NCBI RefSeq assembly: GCF_001014645.1
Contig: NZ_LASZ01000009.1
Location: 62,001-126,000, forward strand
DNA length: 64,000 bases
Source of the DNA: Luteimonas sp. FCS-9
GTDB lineage: Bacteria; Pseudomonadota; Gammaproteobacteria; Xanthomonadales; Xanthomonadaceae
Reading direction: 5' to 3'
Part shown: piece by piece, positions 40,965 through 49,423 of the stretch
Layout of the letters: each line of letters opens with the position of its first letter
Position numbering within the stretch: position 1 is the first letter of the stretch
Made by a program: the position numbers and the translations under genes
The notes under the pieces: generated by a model
What the model saw: the letters and a program-made list of their open reading frames with translations, nothing else
Databases searched by the model: none
What the model was told of the DNA's origin: nothing

Positions 40965-40991
40965 CGGAACCTCCACCCGCGGACGGGCTCA

Positions 40992-41013
40992 AATCGGCTT
41001 TTCAAAGCCGATT
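40992..41013. promoter_or_regulatory. 22-base dyad in the divergent promoter
   Basis: Arms AATCGGCTTT (40992-41001) and AAAGCCGATT (41004-41013) are perfectly complementary across two bases (TC). The site lies 28 bases upstream of the regulator's ATG, well placed for autorepression. Confidence 0.55.
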
Positions 41014-41057
41014 ATTCGATCAACGACGCTTCCCGGGCAAGCGTGATGCGCGTACCG

Positions 41058-41086
41058 TTGCGACACTTTGTCGCAGCCAATATGCA
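41058..41086 (+). promoter_or_regulatory. Candidate promoter with overlapping dyad, oxalate/formate antiporter
   Basis: TTGCGA at 41058-41063 is followed after 17 bases by TATGCA (41081-41086), a fair sigma-70 promoter 58 bases upstream of the antiporter start. A dyad TGCGACA-CTT-TGTCGCA (41059-41075) covers the -35 region, and the next dyad covers the -10. Confidence 0.4.
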
Positions 41087-41100
41087 ATAGAAAGCATATT
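41079..41100. promoter_or_regulatory. ModE-box-like dyad AATATGC-N8-GCATATT
   Basis: AATATGC (41079-41085) and GCATATT (41094-41100) are inverted around eight bases. The arrangement resembles, but is not identical to, ModE boxes (inverted TATA-rich half sites around a 6-8 base gap). It overlaps the predicted -10 element. Confidence 0.45.
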
Positions 41101-41143
41101 AGGCCGCGGTCCCGCATTCCGGCTGATCGATTCGGGAGGATCC

Positions 41144-42829
41144 ATGGCCAACAGCACCGCAATTCCGCTTCCTGCCGCCGGGGCGCCTTCGGGCGGCCTG
41201 CTGACGAAGGAACGCATCATCGCCCGGCCCGGTTTCAACCGCTGGCTGGTCCCGCCGGCCGCGTTGGCGATCCACCTGTGCATCGGCATGGCCTACGGCT
41301 TCAGCGTGTTCTGGCTGCCGCTGTCGATGGCCGTCGGCATCGACGCGCCGATCGCCTGTGGCGCCGACATGGGCTTCCTGGCACGCATCACCTCGGCCGC
41401 CTGCGACTGGAACATCAGCGAACTGCAGTGGATGTACACGCTGTTCTTCGTGCTGCTGGGCTGCTCGGCCGCAATCTGGGGCGGCTGGCTCGAGCGCGTC
41501 GGCCCGCGCAAGGCCGGGTTCGTCGCGGCGCTGTGCTGGTGCGGCGGCCTGCTGATCTCCGCGCTCGGCGTGCACCTGCACCAGATCTGGATGCTGTGGC
41601 TGGGCTCGGGCGTGATCGGCGGCATCGGCCTGGGACTGGGCTACATCTCGCCGGTGTCGACGCTGATCAAGTGGTTCCCCGACCGCCGCGGCATGGCGAC
41701 CGGCATGGCGATCATGGGCTTCGGCGGCGGCGCGCTTGTCGGCAGCCCGCTGGCGGACATGTCGATGCGCTACTTCGCCTCGCCGACCTCGGTGGGCGTG
41801 AAGGAAACCTTCCTGGTCATGGCGGTGGTGTACTTCGTCTTCATGATGGCCGGCGCGTTCGGCTACCGCGTGCCGCCGACCGGCTGGAAGCCCAAGGGCT
41901 GGACGCCGCCCCCGGCAGCGAACAACGCGATGATCACCCAGGGCCACGTGCACGTGAAGAAGGTCTGGGGGATCCCGCAGTTCTGGCTGGTCTGGGGTGT
42001 GCTGTGCCTGAACGTCTCGGCCGGCATCGGCGTGCTGGGCCTGGCGTCGCCGATGCTGCAGGAGATGTTCGGCGGCCGCCTGATCGGCGAGGACGTGGGC
42101 TTTCGTGAGCTGAGCGCCGAGCAGCTCTCGGCGATCGCCGCGATCGCCGCCGGCTTCGTCGGCCTGCTGAGCCTGGCGAATATCCTGGGCCGGTTCTTCT
42201 GGGCGACGATGTCGGACAAGTTCGGCCGCAAGCTCACCTATTCGATCTTCTTCGTCCTGGGGATCGCGCTGTACGCGGCCGCACCGACGCTCGGCAACGC
42301 CGGCTCGATCGCGCTGTTCGTCGTCGCGTTCTTCGTGATCCTGTCGATGTACGGCGGCGGCTTCGCCACCGTGCCGGCGTACCTGGCCGACCTGTTCGGC
42401 ACCCAGCACGTGGGCGCGATCCATGGCCGGCTGCTCACCGCCTGGGCCACGGCCGGCATCCTCGGCCCGTCGGTGATCGGTTACATGCGCGAGTACCAGC
42501 TGGGCCTGGGCATGCCGCCGTCGCAGGTCTACAACACCACGATGTACATCCTGGCCGGCATGCTGGCGCTGGGCCTGGTCTGCAACCTGCTGGTGCGCCC
42601 GGTGAACGCGAAGCACTTCATGACGCCCGAGGAACTGGCGCACGAGAAGCAGCTGGCGCACGAGAAGGTCGACGCCAGCGGCAAGTCGCTGATCTCCCAG
42701 GACGAGATGGACCGCATCGGCTCGGGCGGCAACCCGCTGCTGGTCGCGTTCTGCTGGGCCGCGGTCGGCATCCCGCTGGCCTTCGGCATCTGGAAGACGC
42801 TGGAAAAGGCCCTGGTGCTGTTCTCCTGA
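41144..42829 (+). CDS. OFA-family oxalate/formate MFS antiporter
   Basis: The 561-residue permease of the OFA group (oxalate/formate antiporter family) has about 12-14 helices. It contains FNRWLVPPAALAIHLCIGMAYG at the N-terminus, GGIGLGLGYISPVSTLIKWF, DRRGMATGMAIMGFGGGALV and GTQHVGAIHGRLLTAW. The long insertion between helices 1 and 2 is typical of the family. Import of formate or exchange with oxalate would feed the FdhD/FdhF-like genes downstream. The start follows GGAGGATCC. Transport substrate is inferred from family and neighbours. Confidence 0.88.
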   Translation: MANSTAIPLPAAGAPSGGLLTKERIIARPGFNRWLVPPAALAIHLCIGMAYGFSVFWLPLSMAVGIDAPIACGADMGFLARITSAACDWNISELQWMYTLFFVLLGCSAAIWGGWLERVGPRKAGFVAALCWCGGLLISALGVHLHQIWMLWLGSGVIGGIGLGLGYISPVSTLIKWFPDRRGMATGMAIMGFGGGALVGSPLADMSMRYFASPTSVGVKETFLVMAVVYFVFMMAGAFGYRVPPTGWKPKGWTPPPAANNAMITQGHVHVKKVWGIPQFWLVWGVLCLNVSAGIGVLGLASPMLQEMFGGRLIGEDVGFRELSAEQLSAIAAIAAGFVGLLSLANILGRFFWATMSDKFGRKLTYSIFFVLGIALYAAAPTLGNAGSIALFVVAFFVILSMYGGGFATVPAYLADLFGTQHVGAIHGRLLTAWATAGILGPSVIGYMREYQLGLGMPPSQVYNTTMYILAGMLALGLVCNLLVRPVNAKHFMTPEELAHEKQLAHEKVDASGKSLISQDEMDRIGSGGNPLLVAFCWAAVGIPLAFGIWKTLEKALVLFS

Positions 42830-42881
42830 GCCAGGCCCGTCGCCGTCGGGCGCTCACACGCCCGCCGCTACCCTCGCCGCC

Positions 42882-43757
42882 ATGACCCAGTCCACCGATC
42901 CCGATCTGCCCGCAGGCGCCGTGCTGCGTTCCGTCGAACGCTGGCGCGACGGCGCGGGCCACCGCCTCGACGACCCGGTCGCCGAGGAGGTGCCGGTCGC
43001 GTTCGTCTACAACGACGCGCCGTTCGCGGTGATGATGGCCACGCCCGCCGACCTGGAGGATTTCGCGCGCGGCTTCGCGCTCAGCGAAGGCATCGTCGAG
43101 CGCCCCGGCGACGTGGCGATCGAGCGCATCGAGCATCTGCTCGAGGGCATCGAGATCCGCCTGCGCATTCCCGACGCGCGCGCCGACGCGCTGGCCTCGC
43201 GCCGGCGCAGCATGAGCGGGCGCAGCGGCTGCGGCGTGTGCGGCAGCGAGCTGCTGGAGGCGGCGCTGCGCCAGCCGCCGCCGGTCGCCGCCGACGTGCG
43301 AGTCTCGGCGCAGGCGCTGCGGCGCGCGATGCACCAGCTGCGCGACACCCAGTCGATCAATGCGGTGACCGGTGCCACGCACGCCGCCGGCTGGGCCGCG
43401 ACCGACGGCACGCTGCAGTTGCTGCGCGAGGACATCGGCCGGCACAACGCGCTCGACAAGCTGATCGGCGCGCTGCACCGCGAGGGCCTCGCGTTGGACG
43501 CGGGGTTCCTGGTCGTCACCAGCCGCGCCAGCTACGAGATGGCGATGAAGGCCGCCAGCGCGGGCATCGCGCTGATGGCCGCGATCTCGGCCCCGACCGC
43601 GCTGGCGATCTCGCTCGCCCAGCGCGCCAACCTCACCCTGATCGGCTTCGCCCGCGACGACGGGCACGCCGTGTACACCCACGCGCAGCGGCTGCTGCCC
43701 GAGCCGGCATCGCCGCCGCCCGCAGCCACGCGCCAAGGCAGGAGCTCCACGCCATGA
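42882..43757 (+). CDS. fdhD: Formate dehydrogenase accessory sulfurtransferase FdhD
   Basis: The 291-residue FdhD transfers sulfur from IscS to the molybdenum cofactor of formate dehydrogenases. The conserved Cys pair lies in SGRSGCGVCGSE, and LREDIGRHNALDKLIG is the cofactor-binding signature. Its stop overlaps the start of the molybdoenzyme gene by ATGA, so maturation factor and target are coupled. Confidence 0.95.
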   Translation: MTQSTDPDLPAGAVLRSVERWRDGAGHRLDDPVAEEVPVAFVYNDAPFAVMMATPADLEDFARGFALSEGIVERPGDVAIERIEHLLEGIEIRLRIPDARADALASRRRSMSGRSGCGVCGSELLEAALRQPPPVAADVRVSAQALRRAMHQLRDTQSINAVTGATHAAGWAATDGTLQLLREDIGRHNALDKLIGALHREGLALDAGFLVVTSRASYEMAMKAASAGIALMAAISAPTALAISLAQRANLTLIGFARDDGHAVYTHAQRLLPEPASPPPAATRQGRSSTP

Positions 43758-46108
43758 GCAAGCATCCGATCCGCAAGTACGACGCCCCGGCCGGCGGCTG
43801 GGGCGCGCTCAAGAGCGTCGCCAAGACGCTGATGGACCAGAACATCGCCGTCGACGGCGCCAGGACGCTGCTGCGCGCCAACCAGCCCGACGGCTTCGAC
43901 TGTCCCGGCTGCGCCTGGCCCGACCGCGACCACACCTCGACGTTCGAGTTCTGCGAGAACGGCGCCAAGGCGGTCGCCGCCGAGGCCACGAAGTTCCGCG
44001 CCGGGCCCGAGCTGTTCGCGCAGTACAGCGTCGCCCAGCTGCGCGGCTACAGCGACCACTGGCTCGAGGGCCAGGGTCGGCTGACGACGCCGATGCGCTA
44101 CGACGCGGCCACCGATCACTACGTGCCGGTGAGCTGGGACGAGGCGTTCGCGCTGATCGCCCGGCACCTCAACGCCCTGCCCTCGCCCGACGAGGCGATC
44201 TTCTACACCTCCGGACGCACTTCCAACGAGGCCGCGTTCCTGTACCAGCTGTTCGTGCGCGAGTACGGCACCAACAACTTCCCCGACTGCTCGAACATGT
44301 GCCACGAGTCGTCGGGCACCGCGCTCAAGAAGCAGATCGGCGTGGGCAAGGGCACGGTGTCGCTGCACGACTTCGAACTGGCCGACGCGATCTTCATCTT
44401 CGGCCAGAATCCCGGCACCAACCATCCGCGCATGCTCGGCGAACTGCGCGAGGCCGCGCGGCGCGGCTGCGCGATCGCCTCGTTCAACCCGCTGCGCGAG
44501 CGCGGCCTGGAGCGCTTCGCCGACCCGCAGGACAAGGTCGCGATGCTGACCAACGGCTCGACGCGAATCTCGTCGGACTACTTCCAGCTCAAGATCGGCG
44601 GCGATCTGGCCGCGATCAAGGGCATGATCAAGCACGTGCTCGAACGCGACGTCGAGGTCACCGGCCAGGGCGGCGACTCGCTGCTCGACCACGCCTTCAT
44701 CGCCGAGCACACCGCCGGCTTCGAGGCCTTCGCCGCCGACGTGATGGCCGAATCGTGGGACGTCATCGTCGACGAGTCCGGGCTCGACGAGGCGCAGATC
44801 CGCCGCGCCGGCGAGCTCTACCTGCGATCCGAGCGGGTCATCGCGTGCTGGGGCATGGGCATCACCCAGCACAAGCACTCGGTCGCGACGATCAACATGC
44901 TGGTCAACCTGCTGCTGCTGCGCGGCAACCTCGGCCGCCCCGGCGCCGGCGCCTGCCCGGTGCGCGGCCACAGCAACGTGCAGGGCGACCGCACGATGAT
45001 GATCTACGAAAAGCCCCCGGTCGCGTTCCTCGACCGGCTGCGCGACGTGTTCGGCTTCGAGCCGCCGCGCGAGGACGGGTTCGACACCGTCGGCGCGATC
45101 GAGGCGATGATCGACGGCCGCGCGAAGGTCTTCTTCGGCATGGGCGGCAACTTCGCGATCGCGACCCCCGACACCGAGGCCACCGCGCGTGGCCTGCGCA
45201 ACTGCGCGCTGACCGTCAACGTCACCACCAAGCTCAACCGCACCCACCTCACGCATGGCCAGGAGGCGCTGATCCTGCCGTGCCTGGGCCGCACCGAGAT
45301 CGACATCCAGGCCGGCGGCGCGCAGGGCGTCACGGTCGAGGACTCGATGAGCATGGTGCACCTGTCGTCGGGCATCAATCCGCCGGCCTCCGACGACCTG
45401 CTGTCGGAGCCGGCGATCGTCGCCCGGCTCGCGCACGCCACGCTCGGCGCACGCAGCCGCGTGCCGTGGCTGGCGCTGGTCGAGGACTACGACCGCATCC
45501 GCGACCTGATCGCGCGCACCTTCGACGACTTCCGCGACTTCAACGCGCGCGTGCGCGTGCCCGGCGGCTTCCGGTTGTCGAACACCGCGCGCGATCGCCA
45601 CTGGGTGACCGCGACCGGCAAGGCGAACTTCGTCGCCGCGCCCGTCCCCACCGACAACCCGATCCACCGCGCGCGGCGCATGCACGGCGACCGCCCGGTG
45701 TTCACGCTCGCCACCACGCGCTCGCACGACCAGTACAACACCACCGTGTATGGCCTGGACGACCGCTACCGCGGCGTGTTCGGCGAGCGCCGCGTGCTGT
45801 TCATCGGCGCCGAGGACATCGCCGCACTCGGCATGCGCGCCGGCGACTGGGTGGACCTGGAAAGCCTCAGCGACGACGGTGTGCGCCGCCAGGCTAAGCG
45901 GTTCCTGCTGGTCGAGTACGACATCCCGCGCGGCTGCCTGGCCGCGTACTACCCGGAGACCAACCCGCTGGTCCCGCTGTCGAGCTACGCCGACGAATCG
46001 CGCACGCCGACGTCGAAGTCGGTGCCGGTGATCGTCACTCCGCACGTGCCCGACGGCGACGGCGCGACCCCGCGGCAGCGCGACATCCCGGCCGCCGTTG
46101 TCCGCTGA
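43754..46108 (+). CDS. FdhF-like molybdopterin oxidoreductase (formate dehydrogenase alpha-like)
   Basis: The 784-residue catalytic subunit belongs to the FdhF/YdeP-like group of molybdopterin oxidoreductases. The N-terminal segment has DCPGCAWPDR, then GRTSNEAAFLYQLFVREYG and DCSNMCHESSGTALK, in which Cys of NMCHESS is the predicted Mo ligand (cysteine, not selenocysteine). LRGNLGRPGAGACPVRGHSNVQGDRT and, near the C-terminus, TLATTRSHDQYNTTVYGLDDRYRG bind the pterin. No signal peptide is present, so it is cytoplasmic. The electron acceptor subunit is not in the window. Confidence 0.88.
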   Translation: MSKHPIRKYDAPAGGWGALKSVAKTLMDQNIAVDGARTLLRANQPDGFDCPGCAWPDRDHTSTFEFCENGAKAVAAEATKFRAGPELFAQYSVAQLRGYSDHWLEGQGRLTTPMRYDAATDHYVPVSWDEAFALIARHLNALPSPDEAIFYTSGRTSNEAAFLYQLFVREYGTNNFPDCSNMCHESSGTALKKQIGVGKGTVSLHDFELADAIFIFGQNPGTNHPRMLGELREAARRGCAIASFNPLRERGLERFADPQDKVAMLTNGSTRISSDYFQLKIGGDLAAIKGMIKHVLERDVEVTGQGGDSLLDHAFIAEHTAGFEAFAADVMAESWDVIVDESGLDEAQIRRAGELYLRSERVIACWGMGITQHKHSVATINMLVNLLLLRGNLGRPGAGACPVRGHSNVQGDRTMMIYEKPPVAFLDRLRDVFGFEPPREDGFDTVGAIEAMIDGRAKVFFGMGGNFAIATPDTEATARGLRNCALTVNVTTKLNRTHLTHGQEALILPCLGRTEIDIQAGGAQGVTVEDSMSMVHLSSGINPPASDDLLSEPAIVARLAHATLGARSRVPWLALVEDYDRIRDLIARTFDDFRDFNARVRVPGGFRLSNTARDRHWVTATGKANFVAAPVPTDNPIHRARRMHGDRPVFTLATTRSHDQYNTTVYGLDDRYRGVFGERRVLFIGAEDIAALGMRAGDWVDLESLSDDGVRRQAKRFLLVEYDIPRGCLAAYYPETNPLVPLSSYADESRTPTSKSVPVIVTPHVPDGDGATPRQRDIPAAVVR

Positions 46109-46355
46109 CACCGCCCTGCTCGAGGCGCTGCTGCACGAGCTCGCCGCCGCGCCCGGCGGCGTCTCGCTGCCGCGGCTGTGCAAGCGCCTGGGCCTGCGCA
46201 TGAGCGTGCTGATGCGCATGCTCGCCTACCTCGGCGAGGACGCGATCGGCGGTACCCAAGGCCTGGGCTGGGTCCGCACCGTCGACGACGGCCCCCGGAC
46301 CCTGGCAACGCTGACCGACGCCGGCCGCCAGGCCCTGGACCGCAGCGACGGCTGA
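46098..46355 (+). CDS. Small winged-helix-like protein of the formate operon
   Basis: The 85-residue protein, from a TTG start, overlaps the fdhF-like stop by 11 bases. LLEALLHELAAAPGGVSLPRLCKRLGLRMSVLMRML fits a winged-helix HTH followed by a beta wing (GLGWVRTVDDGPRTLATLTDAGRQAL). It could be a small regulator of the molybdoenzyme, or a FeoC-like accessory protein. I do not recognise a specific family, and no function is proven. Confidence 0.65.
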   Translation: MSADTALLEALLHELAAAPGGVSLPRLCKRLGLRMSVLMRMLAYLGEDAIGGTQGLGWVRTVDDGPRTLATLTDAGRQALDRSDG

Positions 46356-46398
46356 AGCCGAACCGCGTCGCGGGCACAGCCCGCCACGCGGCGAGGCA

Positions 46399-46421
46399 CC
46401 TCCCCCGCCCTGCGGGGGAGG
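46399..46421. repeat. GC-rich hairpin and repeat element in the formate-pectate gap
   Basis: CCTCCCCCGC (46399-46408) and GCGGGGGAGG (46412-46421) pair perfectly around CCT, followed by a second GC-rich inverted segment. The pattern resembles a common intergenic repeat of xanthomonads. In position (44 bases after the winged-helix gene) it may act as a terminator. The remaining gap to 46556 holds nothing else I can support. Confidence 0.55.
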
Positions 46422-46556
46422 TCGGCCCGCCCCGCGGGCCGGGTGGGGGCACGGGCCTGCCCGGAAAACCACCTCCCAGGCAGGCCCGCCGACCGCGAAC
46501 CGACCTGCCCGCAGTCGGTTTCCACGCGGCCCGGCCTTACATGCGCCGGCGCGTAC

Positions 46557-48743
46557 CTACTGGCAGCCCGCCGGCGCCGCGGCGACGATCGCCGAAAAGC
46601 CCGGCGTCGCCGGCGACACGTACGGCGCCAGCCCGCCCTTGCCCGCGGTCGCGAACACGTAGCGCGCCAGGTCCATGTCGGCCGGCAGCCAGTTGTCCTC
46701 GAACAACGCGAGCGAACGCGCGTCGTAGGCCGCAAGCATGTCGGGCACCGAACCGACCGTGCGGGTCAGGTCACCCGGCACGCCGTGCGCCTGGCAGTTG
46801 GCGTCCGAATAGCGGACCACGCTGCCCTCCACGCGCAGGCCCGACGTGTCGCGCACGTCGCGCAGCAGCGCGGCGACCCAGTCGTCGAGATCGTCGCCCT
46901 TGCTGTTGACGCTGTTGTTGAGCAGCAGGTTGTCCTCGAACGCCAGGCGCCCGCCCACGCGCACGCTCAGCACGTCCTTGCGGTAGCCGTAGAAGACGTT
47001 GTTGAACATGTGCGAGCGACCGCGCCGCAGCAGCGGCACGCGGCGCAGCCCGTTGTAGGCGCTGTCGCCGAACACGTCGTCGGTGGTCACGTACAGGTTG
47101 TTGTGCACCGTGCTGGTGATCTGCTCGTTGATGACGCGGCTGTCGCTCGAGCCGTGCAGCGCGGCGCGCTTGACGTTGTGCAGCCGGTTGAACGACACCG
47201 TGATGTCGTACGCGCCGACCTTGACGTCGTAGGCCGAATCGCCGGTGTTCTCGAACGTGTTCTGGTGGATCCAGATGTCGTGCGAGGCGCCGGTCGAGCG
47301 CACCATGTCCGGGTCGAGGTCGTGGTCCTCGGTATGCCCGACGCCGACGAACCGGTTGTTGGTGACGATGACGTTGCGCGAGGTGTGGGACGGGCTGCCG
47401 CCGCTGTCGGCGCCGATCTTGAAGCCGCTGAAGATGAAGCGCGCGTTCGCGCCGCGGCCGTCGATGGTGGTGTTGGACTGAACCAGCGGCAGCTTCAGCG
47501 CGTCCAGGCTGGAATCGTTGAGCCGCGAATTGAAGAACGTGTCTTCGCAGGCCGCCGCCGACACCCCGCGGTTGCTGCACCACAGCCGGTGATCGCGGCA
47601 CTCGGCGACGCTGGCATTGCCCAGCGCCGTGCGCACCTTCGGATCGCTGCAGCCGTTGCGGTACATGCCGATCTCGGTCGGCGCGGCGAAATCGACCTTG
47701 TCGAACACGATCCAGGTCGGCGTGTCGGTCCCGATGGCATCGAGGATCTGCTGCTCGGGCGGCACCGCGCCGCCCTTGGTCACCACGACCAGCGTGCTGC
47801 CGCCGGCCGGCGCGTAGCCGCCGGTGGTGCGGTGCCCGAAGCCGACCGGCTTGCCCAGCGAATCGGACAGGCACTGGACGATCGCCTGGTCGGTGGTCAG
47901 CACCGGCGACTGCCGCCAGTTCATCGACGGCGTCTCCAACAGCTGCCGGCAGGCCGCGGCGATCCCGCTGCCCGGTCCACCCCCCCCGCCTCCGCCGCCG
48001 TTGCCGCCGCCCGGCGCGACCGTCACCGCGACCGGCGCGGACTCGTAGGCGGTGCCGCTGCCGTCGAGCACGCGCACCCAGTAGTAGTGCGTGCCCGCCG
48101 CCAGGCCTGCATCCGCATAGCTGCCGCCGACGACGTGGTCGGCCACGAGCGTGCGCCCCGCCGGGTTCGCATCGGCGTCGCGGTACACCTGCTGCCGCGC
48201 CGGCGTCCCGCCGCCGACCGACCACGCCAGTTGCGCGGTCGTGCCCGACGCGGTCGCCGACAGGCTCACCGTCCACGGCGTGCCGGGCGGGTTCGCGGGC
48301 CCGTCGCCCGCATAGGTCTCGAACTCGGCCACCGCCGGCGTGCCGCTGGCACTGAGGATCTCGAAGTTGAGCTTGCTCAGCGAGACCGGTGCGAACGCGA
48401 TCGTGCCCGCGCCGCTGCCGGTCGCCAGCACCTGGCCGTTGCCGTTGTTCACCAGCCGCCAGTTGCCGATGCGGCCCTGCTGGCCACTCGGCTCGCGGAT
48501 CACGGCCGCACCCACGGTGCGCGCCGCGCTCCACTTGACCGAGATCCGGCCCGTCGTGCCGCTGGGCGACCACCACGTGCCGGCATCGCCATCGATGGCG
48601 TTGCCGTAACTCGTCCCCCCGCCCTTGCTCGAGCCGTCGGCGCTCGCGCCCAGGCTCAGGTTGGGTCCCGTCTGCGCATGGACGCCGCCCACGGCGCACG
48701 CGCCCAATGCCGCCGCCAACAGCCACTGCCTTGTCGCTCTCAT
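46557..48743 (-). CDS. Secreted multidomain pectate lyase (PL1)
   Basis: The 728-residue extracellular enzyme has a Sec signal (WLLAAALGACAVGGVHA), an N-terminal F5/8-type carbohydrate-binding domain (about 25-150) and a fibronectin type III domain (about 160-250). A poly-Gly/Pro linker (GGGNGGGGGGGGPGSG) then leads to a PL1 beta-helix (270-728) with RNVIVTNNRFVGVGHTEDHD, then DPDMVRSTGASHDIWIHQNTF. PL1 enzymes cleave polygalacturonate by beta-elimination. The ATG at 48743 follows GGAGGTGACGGAG. The gene is a single unit in reverse orientation. Confidence 0.9.
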   Translation of the reverse strand: MRATRQWLLAAALGACAVGGVHAQTGPNLSLGASADGSSKGGGTSYGNAIDGDAGTWWSPSGTTGRISVKWSAARTVGAAVIREPSGQQGRIGNWRLVNNGNGQVLATGSGAGTIAFAPVSLSKLNFEILSASGTPAVAEFETYAGDGPANPPGTPWTVSLSATASGTTAQLAWSVGGGTPARQQVYRDADANPAGRTLVADHVVGGSYADAGLAAGTHYYWVRVLDGSGTAYESAPVAVTVAPGGGNGGGGGGGGPGSGIAAACRQLLETPSMNWRQSPVLTTDQAIVQCLSDSLGKPVGFGHRTTGGYAPAGGSTLVVVTKGGAVPPEQQILDAIGTDTPTWIVFDKVDFAAPTEIGMYRNGCSDPKVRTALGNASVAECRDHRLWCSNRGVSAAACEDTFFNSRLNDSSLDALKLPLVQSNTTIDGRGANARFIFSGFKIGADSGGSPSHTSRNVIVTNNRFVGVGHTEDHDLDPDMVRSTGASHDIWIHQNTFENTGDSAYDVKVGAYDITVSFNRLHNVKRAALHGSSDSRVINEQITSTVHNNLYVTTDDVFGDSAYNGLRRVPLLRRGRSHMFNNVFYGYRKDVLSVRVGGRLAFEDNLLLNNSVNSKGDDLDDWVAALLRDVRDTSGLRVEGSVVRYSDANCQAHGVPGDLTRTVGSVPDMLAAYDARSLALFEDNWLPADMDLARYVFATAGKGGLAPYVSPATPGFSAIVAAAPAGCQ

Positions 48744-48888
48744 CTCCGTCACCTCCTGCGAAGGGGGGCAAGCCCCGGAATTCGATCCACGAAACCGGAT
48801 GCCGACGGATGGGGGGGGGACCTGGAGTATGCACATCCGGACGGCCGATGACTACCGGGGGACAATCAATCGAATCAATGTCTTGCGG

Positions 48889-48900
48889 ACATTCGAATGT
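48889..48900. promoter_or_regulatory. 12-bp palindrome and low-GC island upstream of pectate lyase
   Basis: ACATTCGAATGT is a perfect palindrome in a locally AT-rich block (48861-48900) between the pectate lyase and the small membrane gene. The direct repeat ATCAAT occurs just left of it. A G9 run (48811-48819) lies closer to the pectate lyase start. The rest of 48744-49079 has no gene. Confidence 0.35.
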
Positions 48901-49079
48901 GCAGGCGCGATCCCCCCGCGATGGCGCCGTCCGCCGGCGCGGCATCCCGGCCGGGTTCCGGAACGGAACGCAGGCACAACGGCGCAACGCATTCGCGCAC
49001 CGATCGGCCGCCAGGTCACGGCCGGCTCACGGCGCAGCGCCGACGCTTGCCCGGTCGCAATCAACCACGGAGATCGACG

Positions 49080-49310
49080 ATGGGAATGCTGAAATGGCTG
49101 GCGGTCGGTGCCGCCGGCGCCTTCGCCTACAACGCCTGGCAGAAGCGCCAGGCCACCGCCGGCACGTCGCCGGCCGGCACGCTCGACGACGGCAGGAGCA
49201 CGCCACCGCACGGCGATGCGATCACCGTCGGCGGCCCGGACCGCGAAGTCCCCGACACACCGACGACGCGCCCGGCGCACGCGAGCCGCAGCTTCGGCGA
49301 CGAGGGCTGA
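49080..49310 (+). CDS. Small single-pass membrane protein
   Basis: The 76-residue protein begins MGMLKWLAVGAAGAFAYNAWQKR (one membrane segment with Arg/Lys flanks), followed by a polar tail ending SFGDEG. The ATG follows CGGAGATCGACG, with a GGAG site. Similar MG(I/M)LKWL..GAA.G..AY-type proteins are common in xanthomonads (from memory). Function unknown. A terminator follows. Confidence 0.75.
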   Translation: MGMLKWLAVGAAGAFAYNAWQKRQATAGTSPAGTLDDGRSTPPHGDAITVGGPDREVPDTPTTRPAHASRSFGDEG

Positions 49311-49330
49311 CGCCACGCGTCACCGTCCTT

Positions 49331-49371
49331 GCGGGCGCCGGCCGATCCACGATCGCCCGGCGCCCGCTTTT
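49331..49371 (+). terminator. Rho-independent terminator after the small membrane gene
   Basis: GCGGGCGCCGG (49331-49341) pairs with CCGGCGCCCGC (49357-49367) and is followed by TTTT (49368-49371). It is 20 bases beyond the stop. Confidence 0.85.
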
Positions 49372-49423
49372 GTCAGGCGAGAGCGTCACGCACGCAGCAA
49401 GACGTCCGACCCCGGCATCGGCG

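Noticed and set aside
48852-49316. Minus-strand frame opposite the small membrane protein gene
   Set aside because: It has no ribosome site, low-complexity Arg-rich composition and conflicts with a plus-strand gene having a membrane segment, a ribosome site and a terminator.
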